Positions 47,886 through 56,090 of a DNA stretch of 64,000 bases are shown here, in pieces; positions within the stretch are counted from its first letter, which is position 1, and each line of letters opens with the position of its first letter. The translations under genes were made by a program, and so were the position numbers. The notes under the pieces were generated by a model. That model made no database searches, had not been told where the DNA came from, and saw only the letters and a list, made by a program, of their open reading frames with translations. This stretch comes from Dyella jiangningensis (GTDB lineage: Bacteria > Pseudomonadota > Gammaproteobacteria > Xanthomonadales > Rhodanobacteraceae), in NCBI RefSeq assembly GCF_003264855.1, contig NZ_NFZS01000004.1, positions 1,054,001-1,118,000 of the forward strand, written 5' to 3'.

Positions 47886-49247
47886 CTAGGCGTTTCCGCC
47901 AGCGCCCCACTGCTCCAATTCCGGCAGCCACTCCCCGTAGCTGCGCCACCGGCCCACGGACCGATGATAGATCGGCTGCCGCGCCTGCCACATGCTCGCG
48001 GTGGCAATCGCCCCTTCGGCAGGTGTCGCAGCTGCACTCTCCTCGGGCGGCAGGCCGAGAAACGCCCTGGCCCCCGCCAGGGTCGCCTCCGGATTGCCCA
48101 CCATCTGTTCGTAATCGACAGCGTGCACCGGCAGTCCCCGCGACTGCATCCAGTGCGCCATCAGACGATCGCAGCCGTGCGCGTAACTCGCAATATCCTC
48201 GAAATCGTAGGCGTAGTCATTGTCCGCGTGACCGAAATACTGGCTGTAGATCGACAGCGAGTTATCGCGGCGGTCCCGCCGGCAATAGAGCACGCGCGCC
48301 TCCGGAAACAGCCGATGGATCAGCCCCACGTAGCGGAAGTTCAGTGGATGCTTGTCGATGTACCAACGCGCTGGCGCATCGTCCTGGCGCAGGTGCGCCA
48401 GGTAGATCTGGCGTGCCTGCGCACAGGCGCGAAGATCATGCAGCAAACCCTGAGCCTTGAGCTGCCCGGCCAGGTAGGCGATGAACGGCATTTCTCCCCG
48501 GTTACGCACGTCCGCATGACGGGCCAGGCGCTCGGCCAGCAGCGTGGTGCCGCTACGTACCATGCCCACCACGAATACCGGGATACAGCCGGACGGTTCG
48601 CTCAGCGACCCCGCGGGCGGTTCCTGGATCTGTGCCGCGACGAAGCGCTCCCATACATCGCGCGACCAGTGGATCTCGCGCTTCACCAGGCCGTTGGCTT
48701 CGCGAAACATCGCGGCCGCACGCTGCATATCACCGACGTCGTCACAGGCCTTGCCGAGCGCGAAGCACACCGCCGCGCGGGCGCGGGGCGACAGGCGCGC
48801 ATCGTGCACGTGCGCCTCGAACAAAGCGAAATCAGGATGGTTCGCGTCGGTATACCGCTGCGTGGTGGACAACGCATGCAGCAGGAACCATTGGTTGAGA
48901 TCGATGCCCCCGTGGATGGCGGCCAGGTAACGCGCACGCGCGGCGTCGAAGCGCCCCAGCTCGTGATCGATGCTGCCAGCCAGAGCCAGCAGACGCAGGT
49001 GGTTCGGCGACAACGCCAGCTGCCTGTCGCACAGCTCCGCCGCCAATGCATGCCTGCCGCTTTCCTTGATGAACAGGGCGCAGTCGAACACCGTGTCCGC
49101 CTGGCCCAGCGACTTCAACCCCGCGGCATGCATGATGCCCGCCGCCGCATCCAGCCTCCCCTGCTGCCGCAGCTGCTGGGCCATGGCACGCGCCTGCATC
49201 GGATCAGCAAATGCAGGTGCCTGCCCTGCCGGCGTGGAACCGCTCAT
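47886..49247 (-). CDS. TPR-sulfotransferase, 453 aa
   Basis: The protein starts at ATG 49247 (an upstream start at 49268 is possible). TPR-type helices fill roughly residues 15-210. The sulfotransferase domain begins with FVVGMVRSGTTLLAERLARH, the 5'-phosphosulfate loop of PAPS-dependent enzymes. It continues with YIDKHPLNFRYVGLIHRLFP and SLSIYSQYFGHADNDYAYDF (3'-phosphate binding region). The substrate is not known; sulfated tyrosine peptides or glycans are the likely classes. It lies between the 2OG oxygenase and the Asp/Asn hydroxylase genes. Confidence 0.87.
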   Translation of the reverse strand: MSGSTPAGQAPAFADPMQARAMAQQLRQQGRLDAAAGIMHAAGLKSLGQADTVFDCALFIKESGRHALAAELCDRQLALSPNHLRLLALAGSIDHELGRFDAARARYLAAIHGGIDLNQWFLLHALSTTQRYTDANHPDFALFEAHVHDARLSPRARAAVCFALGKACDDVGDMQRAAAMFREANGLVKREIHWSRDVWERFVAAQIQEPPAGSLSEPSGCIPVFVVGMVRSGTTLLAERLARHADVRNRGEMPFIAYLAGQLKAQGLLHDLRACAQARQIYLAHLRQDDAPARWYIDKHPLNFRYVGLIHRLFPEARVLYCRRDRRDNSLSIYSQYFGHADNDYAYDFEDIASYAHGCDRLMAHWMQSRGLPVHAVDYEQMVGNPEATLAGARAFLGLPPEESAAATPAEGAIATASMWQARQPIYHRSVGRWRSYGEWLPELEQWGAGGNA

Positions 49248-49292
49248 GCCCGCATCACCTCGTACCACGCGCTGCCGCTGCGCATGCTCGCA

Positions 49293-49910
49293 TCATAGCC
49301 CTCCGCCCTGGATCGACGCGGCGGGGAACATCAGGTAGGTGGAAAGGATGTACTTGTCGTTCGACTGCGGCGGCAAGCCGGCATGCTGGTACATCCAGTA
49401 CGGCGGGAAAACCAGCAGCCGACCCGCACGCGCCTGCACCGAGAGGCCGAGATCGCAGAACCGGGTCTCCCCGCCCTGCTCCACGTCGTTGAGATACCAC
49501 AGGAACACCAGGTAGCGGCTGGCCACCTCGCCGAGCGAATCGAAATGTGGCTGGAAGCCATCGCCCGATCCGGCGATGTATCGCTTGATGCGCAACGGTG
49601 CGATCACGTTCGACGACGGCACGTCGATGGTGAGACCGAGGCTGCGGTTGTAGCGCTCCAGGTACTCGTCGATCTGCCGATAGAAGAAACCCTTGAAGGC
49701 GTCGTCCGCCAGCGGCGTCAGATCGAGCTCGGTCCACGCGCTCTCATCGAGGCCCGCACGCCATCCCTTGCCTCGCACCAACTGATGCTCCACCGACTGG
49801 TGGAACGAGGCGATGAGCTGCTCGCAGAACGGCACCGGGAGCGCCGCGTCGAAGTACTGGACGTAGCTGCGCACGTCATAACGGTCCCGCTGCAGCGATT
49901 CAGTAGTCAT
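49293..49910 (-). CDS. 2OG-Fe(II) oxygenase
   Basis: The 205-residue protein has a double-stranded beta-helix signature: PHFDSLGEVASRYLVFLWYL (HxD), and HAGLPPQSNDKYILSTYLMF, where the second His (QHAG) completes the facial triad and a Lys/Arg binds 2-oxoglutarate. The N-terminal half (SYVQYFDAALPVPFCEQLIA) resembles prolyl-4-hydroxylase-type proteins. It overlaps the TPR-sulfotransferase gene upstream by 11 bp, so the two are coupled. The substrate is unknown. Confidence 0.87.
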   Translation of the reverse strand: MTTESLQRDRYDVRSYVQYFDAALPVPFCEQLIASFHQSVEHQLVRGKGWRAGLDESAWTELDLTPLADDAFKGFFYRQIDEYLERYNRSLGLTIDVPSSNVIAPLRIKRYIAGSGDGFQPHFDSLGEVASRYLVFLWYLNDVEQGGETRFCDLGLSVQARAGRLLVFPPYWMYQHAGLPPQSNDKYILSTYLMFPAASIQGGGL

Positions 49911-51726
49911 AACCCCAGAGCTCCATCACCTCGGCCAGCGTCGGCCGCAACGGTTCGAACGCTTCGGCATACCGCTTCCAGCGTCCCACGGCACGCTTGT
50001 TCGGCGGCTGCGTCACCTGGGAATAGCTCGGCGTGCTGATGAAACCCTTCTGTTGGGCATGCTCGTGGAAGCGCAGCAGCGGCGTGGAATCCTCGACGCC
50101 GATGAAATCACCGATGCGCTTCACCATTGGCTCGAAATCGTCGAGCAGGTCTTCATAGCGCAGGCGCAACACGTGCGGCTTGAGCAGCGCTTCGTGGTGT
50201 ACCCAGAAGCGCATGGCGTTCACATAGCCGCGGGCGAGGCGTTCCAGCGAAGAGCACAACACCTGGAAGCCAGGTGAACGGAAATTCTGCATGTAACAGC
50301 TGAGCAGCACATCGCAAGGATGCCGCAACGCGAGGATGACCGGCGCCTTCGGGAAGAGCCGCACGATCAGCGGCAGATGCAGAAGGTTCAGCGGATTCTT
50401 GTCGACGACGCGCTGCCCCGGAGCCAGCTCGACGGCTCGCGACACCAGGTGCCAGTAGTACCGGCGCAACTCAGCGGCATCGTCTTCGCTCAACTTCCAA
50501 AGGTGCTCAGGATAAAGCACCCCATGATGCTGAAGACGTTCGGCGATGGCCTGCATGAACGGACGCTCGTCCATCGAGGTAAGGCCAGGATGGGCATCGA
50601 GCATTTGCTCCAGCATGGTCGTGCCAGAGCGTGGAAAACCCACAACGAATACTGGCGAGGTGGCTACGTCGCCGGCTTCCCTCCACGACTCATCCGAACC
50701 GAGATCCGAGGCTTCCACGCGCAAGGTCGATGGCGCCAGCGGTTCGACACCAGGCGCCATCAGCTCCGGAACGAGCTGGGCGGCATTCTCCAGCTGGATG
50801 GCATGCGCCTCAGCCAGCGCCTGCATGGCCGCAGCGGTCTCACCCGCCTTGTCACACGCCTTGGCGATGCCGAAATAAAGATTGCTGCGGTGCTTGCGCT
50901 CCCTGGTCTGGATAACCAGCCGCTCCAGGAGGTTGCGCGTCATCGCGGGGTCATGGCCTCGCTGAGCCATCACACCGTGTGCTGCGATCACTTCGTACCG
51001 GTCCACTTCATCCGTGAGCGTTTCAGGATCCGGCAACCCTTCGAGCAGCACGCGCGCCTCGTCGAGGCGATTCACGCGCTCGTAGAGATGGATCAGGCGC
51101 GCAAGCGTCCTCGGTCGCTGTCCCGAGGTATCCAAGGTTTCGTTGAGCAGATGCTCCGCTTCCGCGGCTCGCCCGAGCTGGGCGAAGATCCATGCAAGGT
51201 CGACTCGCAAGTCTTCCGTCAGCGGAGGCCAGCTTTCCCAACCGGCGAGCAGCTCTTCCACACCCAGCGTGTCGCCGCATTCGTAGCTGGCCATCACGGC
51301 GTAGATCCGGACACTCATGACGCCCGGCTGGCGCCGGGTCGCCTCCACCAGCAGCGAACGCGCGCGCACGTATTCGCCACGCTCCATGTACAGCAGACCA
51401 AGATTTCCCTGCACGATGCAGTCATCGGGATCGATGCGCAGCGAGGTGGTATAGGCGCGCTCGGCTTCTTCCAGCTTTCCCTCATCCCTCAACAACGTGG
51501 CCAGGTTGCTCCAGTGGCCTCCGTTTCGGGGGTTAAGCTCGGTCAATTGCCGGTAGCAGTCACGGGCTTCGGCCGAGCGCTGCTGCAGCTGCAGCACATA
51601 GGCCAGCCATTCGAGCGCGGGCTCAAACGCTGGTTGCTCGCTCAGCAACTGCCTGCAGGCCCCCTCGGCCTCGGTCAAAGCCCCTTTTTGCGCCAAGGCG
51701 GCAATGGTTTCAATGCTTGCTTGCAT
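49900..51726 (-). CDS. TPR-sulfotransferase, 608 aa
   Basis: The first 330 residues are TPR-type repeats (ALEWLAYVLQLQQRSAEARD, NLATLLRDEGKLEEAERAYT, VQGNLGLLYMERGEYVRARS). The sulfotransferase domain has VFVVGFPRSGTTMLEQMLDA (PAPS loop, near residue 360), VVDKNPLNLLHLPLIVRLFP, and VILALRHPCDVLLSCYMQNF, the region that binds the 3'-phosphate. It starts 83 bp after the TonB-receptor stop with a terminator between them, and overlaps the 2OG oxygenase gene by 11 bp. The enzyme probably sulfates tyrosines or sugars; the substrate is not deducible. Confidence 0.9.
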   Translation of the reverse strand: MQASIETIAALAQKGALTEAEGACRQLLSEQPAFEPALEWLAYVLQLQQRSAEARDCYRQLTELNPRNGGHWSNLATLLRDEGKLEEAERAYTTSLRIDPDDCIVQGNLGLLYMERGEYVRARSLLVEATRRQPGVMSVRIYAVMASYECGDTLGVEELLAGWESWPPLTEDLRVDLAWIFAQLGRAAEAEHLLNETLDTSGQRPRTLARLIHLYERVNRLDEARVLLEGLPDPETLTDEVDRYEVIAAHGVMAQRGHDPAMTRNLLERLVIQTRERKHRSNLYFGIAKACDKAGETAAAMQALAEAHAIQLENAAQLVPELMAPGVEPLAPSTLRVEASDLGSDESWREAGDVATSPVFVVGFPRSGTTMLEQMLDAHPGLTSMDERPFMQAIAERLQHHGVLYPEHLWKLSEDDAAELRRYYWHLVSRAVELAPGQRVVDKNPLNLLHLPLIVRLFPKAPVILALRHPCDVLLSCYMQNFRSPGFQVLCSSLERLARGYVNAMRFWVHHEALLKPHVLRLRYEDLLDDFEPMVKRIGDFIGVEDSTPLLRFHEHAQQKGFISTPSYSQVTQPPNKRAVGRWKRYAEAFEPLRPTLAEVMELWGYDY

Positions 51727-51748
51727 CACGACTCATATCGTGTAAGTG

Positions 51749-51782
51749 AAAAAAAACCGCGCGGCTCACACCGCGCGGTTTC
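51749..51782 (-). terminator. Intrinsic terminator after the TonB-dependent receptor
   Basis: On the minus strand, AACCGCGCGG / CCGCGCGGTT (51771-51780 and 51755-51764) with a 6-nt loop is followed by eight T. It lies 27 bp after the receptor stop and 29 bp before the sulfotransferase start, so expression of the modification genes would need read-through or its own promoter. Confidence 0.88.
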
Positions 51783-51808
51783 ATTATCGGCTAACTGCCC
51801 GATGTCGA

Positions 51809-54766
51809 TCAGAACTTCACGGTCACGCGAGCCCAGAAGTAGCGGCCGATGGTGTCGTAGGTGTTCACGTCCGTGTTCGCATTGAGCACGTTGTTCTGAT
51901 AGAACAGCGGCGGCTGCTTGTCGAACGCGTTGTCCACACCAACGTCCACGCGGGTGTTGTACTGGGCGATGTTATAACCGAACTGGAAGTTGTTGTACGT
52001 CACCGACGGGATGCGCAGCACCACGTTCGGAAGGGCCGCGTCAGCACTGAAGCCCATCGACGGGTCCTTCGAACCGACGTTGACCGCACCGATGTAGCGC
52101 AGCGTCCACGATGCCGACCACGCACCGGCCGTCCAGTTCAGGCCACCCAGCGCGCGCCAGCGCGTGAAGTTGCCGTACTGAGCCTGCTGGTTGTACACGC
52201 CGGCCATGTGGTTGACCACATCGCCCACCTGGCCCGGAGCCGTGTCGTTGTCGTAGCGGATCAGGTACGTGGCATCCAGGGACACCGCGAAGTCACCGAC
52301 ATTGGTGCCGGCCACGTCGAAGTGCGGGATGCGGTACTTGGCGCTGAAGTCAGTGCCCTTCACGTTCAACGAGCCCAGGTTCACAGTCGGCTGGTTGATG
52401 TAATTGATCTGACCGTCGTTGAAGCGATGAATGAACGAGCAGAACGGGCTGGCGTCGTTGTTGTAGCAGGAGTTCACCACCGTGTTGGCGCCGACGTTGG
52501 TGATCGTGTCGTTCAGCGTGACACGCCACAGGTCAGCACTCACCGACAGGCCCTGTGCCCAGCTCGGGTCGTACACGATACCGAAATCGTAGGTATGACC
52601 GTATTCCGGCTTCAGCTTGTAACCAGCGGCCACCGAACCCGAGTTCACGCCCGTGGTCTGGCTGAGACCCGAACCCTTGAACGAACCATCGGTCGGAACG
52701 TTTTGGCAGGCGGCAGCATGACCACCGGTGTAGCCAATGCAGGGGTCGGTAAGCGGCGGGGCCGAACCGGCGGCACCGGCGTACAGGTCGTTGATGGTCG
52801 GAGCGCGGAACACGCCGTCCATGGTGCCACGCAGCAGCAGGTCGTCGATCGGACGCCATTCAACGGCCACCTTGGTGGTGGTCTTGCTGCCCACCGAGGA
52901 GTAGTCGGAATAGCGCTGGCCGATGGTCAGGTTCAACGACTTCACGAACGGCTTGTCCGCGAGGATCGGCACCAGGGCTTCGTAATAGACTTCCTTGACG
53001 TTGAAGCTACCCGACAGCGGCGTGGAGCAGGCTTCCTGCGAGATCTGGCAGGTACCGCCAGCGCCCGAGGTCGTCGCGATGTAGTCGACGCCGTAGTTCT
53101 GGTATTCCTTGTCGTAGTCCGCACCCACGGCGAGCGACACGGCGCCGGCCGGCAGGTTGAACAGCTCGCCGCTGGCGTTGGCCTCGGCACGACGCGAAAT
53201 GGTCAGCGTGTTGTAGTACGGGTTGGCCGCGTAGTTCTTCAGCGTGGCGATCGTCTGCGGATCGTTGACGTTGAAGATGTTCAGCGGGGTGCAACCCGTG
53301 ATGGGGTTCGCAGCAGTCCCGCAGGTGATCGCGCCCGTGGTCGGATCCTGGAAGGATGGACCGAGCGCCTGACGCAGGCCGGCGTAGTAGATGTAGCCGA
53401 AGCTACGCTGCGCCTGGGTGATGTGACCGTAGTTCAGGTCGGCATCCCACTGCCAGGTCGAGTCGTTGCCGAAGTTGCCGCGCAGGCCAGCGTTGACCTG
53501 GTTGGTTTCGGTGCTGTAGTGACCCTGGCGCTGGCCAAGCGTGGTGAAGCGCGAGCGGAAGCCCTGGCCCTGGGTGGTGCCATCGGTACCGAAATCGACG
53601 CCGAACGGGTTGTAGTAGTTGTTCTTCGACACCAGCACGCCGTCGGACAGCGCGTCGAACGGCAGCGGCGCGATCGCGAAGTTGGACGTGGTCTTGTTGT
53701 AGAAGTAGTCCAGGTGGGCCTGGATGCTATCGGTCAGCTGATAGTTGGCCAGTGCGAAAGCGTTGGTACGCTCCTGCGGCGTCTGGATCAGGTTCTGTTC
53801 CTGATAGTTGTACGCATCCGTCCTGGAGTTGTACGGACGATAGTCCGCACCGGTGGTCCGGCCGGTCGGGTTGCCGTTGAGGGTATAACTACCCTTCGCC
53901 AAACCCGCCGTGTTGCCGTCAGGGTTGGTGGCGCTGGCAGGGGCCGGAATGATCAGCTGGCCCGAAGGGGTACGACTGGAGCCCGAATTGAACACCGAGC
54001 CCGACGACAGGTAGGTCGCGTTCTTGGCGAAGTCGCGGCGAGCCGACGAAATGCCATCGAACTTGTTGTAGTCGAGGCCGGCGGTGATGTTGCCCTTCTC
54101 GCTGCTGTGGCCAAAGATGGCCGAGAAGCCACGACGGAAACCGTCGTTCTGGTCGGACTCACCGACGTTGGCGCTGATTTCGGCGCCCTGGTAGTCCTTG
54201 CGCAGGATGAAGTTCACCACGCCGCCGATGGCGTCGGAACCGTAGGTCGCCGAGGCGCCGTCCTTCAGCACTTCCACGCGCTCGACCATCGAGGCCGGGA
54301 TCGCGTTGATGTCGTTGCGGGCCACGCGATGGCCGTTCACCAGGATCAACGTACGCTGCGAACCGAGGCCGCGCAGCGACACGGTGGACGCACCGTCACC
54401 ACCACCGTTGTTCACCTGCGGGTTGGTCGCCGCACCGGCCACCGACGGAATTTCCTGCAACAGGTCGCCGAGCGTGGCCTTACCGCTCTGCTGGATCTGC
54501 GAGCGGTCGATCGTGTGCACCGGGCTAGCGGTCTCGACGTCGACGCGGCGGATGCGCGAACCCGTCACGGTGACGGTTTCGAGCGTCTTGGCCTTCTGGT
54601 CCGGAGCCTGCTGGGCCCCTGCCGACTGGTCCTGGGCATCAACGTTTGCGCTCGTGCCAGCATCCTGGGCGAACACAGCCGTGGACACACCACCAAGGGT
54701 GAGCACCGCACCCAGAGAAAGCGCCAGATGCACTGACGCAGACAGTTTCTTAACCCCAAACTTCAT
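51809..54766 (-). CDS. Large TonB-dependent receptor, 985 aa
   Basis: The outer-membrane receptor has a signal peptide (ASVHLALSLGAVLTLGGVST, cleavage near VFAQ). A Gln/Asp-rich region follows with the TonB box ETVTVTGSRI at about residue 69-78, then a plug domain (residues about 80-200, SGKATLGDLLQEIPSVAG and RGLGSQRTLILVNGHRVARN), and a 22-strand barrel ending in RVTVKF with C-terminal Phe. It lies upstream of the sulfotransferase and hydroxylase genes and has its own upstream palindromes. The ligand is unknown; related receptors in this group take up oligosaccharides or peptides. ATG 54766 follows GGGAGGG. Confidence 0.93.
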   Translation of the reverse strand: MKFGVKKLSASVHLALSLGAVLTLGGVSTAVFAQDAGTSANVDAQDQSAGAQQAPDQKAKTLETVTVTGSRIRRVDVETASPVHTIDRSQIQQSGKATLGDLLQEIPSVAGAATNPQVNNGGGDGASTVSLRGLGSQRTLILVNGHRVARNDINAIPASMVERVEVLKDGASATYGSDAIGGVVNFILRKDYQGAEISANVGESDQNDGFRRGFSAIFGHSSEKGNITAGLDYNKFDGISSARRDFAKNATYLSSGSVFNSGSSRTPSGQLIIPAPASATNPDGNTAGLAKGSYTLNGNPTGRTTGADYRPYNSRTDAYNYQEQNLIQTPQERTNAFALANYQLTDSIQAHLDYFYNKTTSNFAIAPLPFDALSDGVLVSKNNYYNPFGVDFGTDGTTQGQGFRSRFTTLGQRQGHYSTETNQVNAGLRGNFGNDSTWQWDADLNYGHITQAQRSFGYIYYAGLRQALGPSFQDPTTGAITCGTAANPITGCTPLNIFNVNDPQTIATLKNYAANPYYNTLTISRRAEANASGELFNLPAGAVSLAVGADYDKEYQNYGVDYIATTSGAGGTCQISQEACSTPLSGSFNVKEVYYEALVPILADKPFVKSLNLTIGQRYSDYSSVGSKTTTKVAVEWRPIDDLLLRGTMDGVFRAPTINDLYAGAAGSAPPLTDPCIGYTGGHAAACQNVPTDGSFKGSGLSQTTGVNSGSVAAGYKLKPEYGHTYDFGIVYDPSWAQGLSVSADLWRVTLNDTITNVGANTVVNSCYNNDASPFCSFIHRFNDGQINYINQPTVNLGSLNVKGTDFSAKYRIPHFDVAGTNVGDFAVSLDATYLIRYDNDTAPGQVGDVVNHMAGVYNQQAQYGNFTRWRALGGLNWTAGAWSASWTLRYIGAVNVGSKDPSMGFSADAALPNVVLRIPSVTYNNFQFGYNIAQYNTRVDVGVDNAFDKQPPLFYQNNVLNANTDVNTYDTIGRYFWARVTVKF

Positions 54767-54853
54767 GAGAACACCCTCCCGTTATTTATTTATGACTGGG
54801 TTTGAAAGATTTCCCCGCCTCAAACCCGCGCCCGAGTCACCTAAAGGCATTAG

Positions 54854-54869
54854 GTAGACCTTGGTCTAC
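54854..54869. promoter_or_regulatory. Operator-like palindrome upstream of the receptor (1)
   Basis: The perfect palindrome GTAGACC-TT-GGTCTAC is 88 bp from the receptor start. Its shape fits a dimeric repressor of the LacI or GntR type. No regulator gene lies next to it. Confidence 0.6.
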
Positions 54870-54920
54870 AGCGCTACGCATTTATCACGCTTTACTTACA
54901 GATAGTCAATAAAATCTATA

Positions 54921-54936
54921 CGGCAAGAATTTGCCG
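54921..54936. promoter_or_regulatory. Operator-like palindrome upstream of the receptor (2)
   Basis: The perfect palindrome CGGCAA-GAAT-TTGCCG is centred 67 bp further upstream. Flanking sequence is AT-rich (TCAATAAAATCTATA), in contrast to the surrounding genome, consistent with a promoter region. Confidence 0.55.
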
Positions 54937-55108
54937 TTCGCCTATACTCAGCGTAATTTATTTCGATTTCATCCCCGCGTTTAGACCAAACCCTAACGCC
55001 GAGTGTCCATCGCCTCGACCGTTCGACCATCGTGTGAAGATGGTGAAACCACGGTGAAGAAAGCCTGGGCGGACGCGTTGCACGCCGCCAGGCTGCTGAT
55101 TTCACAAG

Positions 55109-55900
55109 TTAATCGAGCCCACCATCGTCCTCGAACCGCAAGTGCTTGACGCTGCGCCCGCGGCGGCGCACCAGCTTCAGGGCCTCGATACCGATGCGTA
55201 TGTGGCGCTCCACGAATTGGGCCGTCACGGTACGATCACTTAACTCAGTCTTAACGCCCTCGGGAATCATCGGCTGGTCCGAAACCAGCAACAGGGCGCC
55301 GCAGGGAATCTTGTTGGCGAACCCCGCGGCGAAGATGGTGGCGGTTTCCATGTCGATCGCCATGCAGCGGGTGCGGCGCAGATAATCCTTGAACGCTTCG
55401 TCGTGCTCCCAGACGCGGCGGTTGGTGGTGTACACCGTGCCCGTCCAATAGTCGTAGCCGAGGTCGCGGATCATGGTCGACACGCCACGTTGCAGCTGGA
55501 ACGCCGGCAATGCCGGCACTTCCGGCAACAGGTAATCGTTGGACGTGCCTTCGCCGCGGATGGCGGCGATCGGCAGCACCAGGTCGCCGATGGCGTTCTT
55601 CTTCTTCAGGCCACCGCACTTGCCCAGGAACAGCGCGGCCTTGGGTGCGATGGCGCTGAGCAGGTCCATCACCGTGGCGGCGTTGGGGCTGCCCATGCCG
55701 AAGTTGATGAGGGTGATGCCGTCGGCGGTGGCGTTGGGCATGGGCTTGTCGCGGCCCTGCACGTCGACGCCGTGCCATTGTGCGAACAGCTCGACGTAAT
55801 GGCCGAAGTTGGTGAGCAGTATGTGCTCGCCGAACTGCTCCAGCGGCGTGCCGGTATAGCGCGGCAGCCAGTTGGAGACGATCTCCTGTTTGTCCTTCAT
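55109..55900 (-). CDS. amn: AMP nucleosidase (short type)
   Basis: Amn cleaves AMP to adenine and ribose-5-phosphate. The 263 residues resemble the PNP/UDP phosphorylase fold: GITLINFGMGSPNAATVMDL, ALFLGKCGGLKKKNAIGDLV (nucleoside phosphorylase-like loop), RGEGTSNDYL and CMAIDMETATIFAAGF with the ribose/base-binding Glu. The length is that of the short class found in Xanthomonads and Bacteroidetes, not the 480-residue E. coli form. It is a single-gene unit. Confidence 0.9.
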   Translation of the reverse strand: MKDKQEIVSNWLPRYTGTPLEQFGEHILLTNFGHYVELFAQWHGVDVQGRDKPMPNATADGITLINFGMGSPNAATVMDLLSAIAPKAALFLGKCGGLKKKNAIGDLVLPIAAIRGEGTSNDYLLPEVPALPAFQLQRGVSTMIRDLGYDYWTGTVYTTNRRVWEHDEAFKDYLRRTRCMAIDMETATIFAAGFANKIPCGALLLVSDQPMIPEGVKTELSDRTVTAQFVERHIRIGIEALKLVRRRGRSVKHLRFEDDGGLD

Positions 55901-56090
55901 AAGACCCCTTGGGTCGGCGCAGCGTTTGTTGTCCCGCTACGCGTTACCGGCGACGCCACGCCGGCAAGATGCCAGATCAGTGCGCGCATCTTACCTGCTG
56001 CAAGGGCGCCGCACGCGCCGTAGGTCGAGGGTCTTTTCATTTTCTTGAAGCCGGCCTGCCCACCATGGCCGCGGATGCCAGGAGGACACC

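Larger units (their letters stand above)
54767..55108. promoter_or_regulatory. Promoter region of the TonB-dependent receptor
   Basis: This 342-bp AT-richer stretch lies between the receptor and the AMP nucleosidase gene, both on the minus strand. It carries the two palindromes above and must contain the receptor promoter. No other gene is seen. Confidence 0.5.

Noticed and set aside
51746-54736. A 996-codon open frame on the plus strand antisense to the TonB-dependent receptor
   Set aside because: It mirrors the codon pattern of the receptor in high-GC DNA, has His/Val/Arg-rich low-complexity sequence, no ribosome binding site and no domain.
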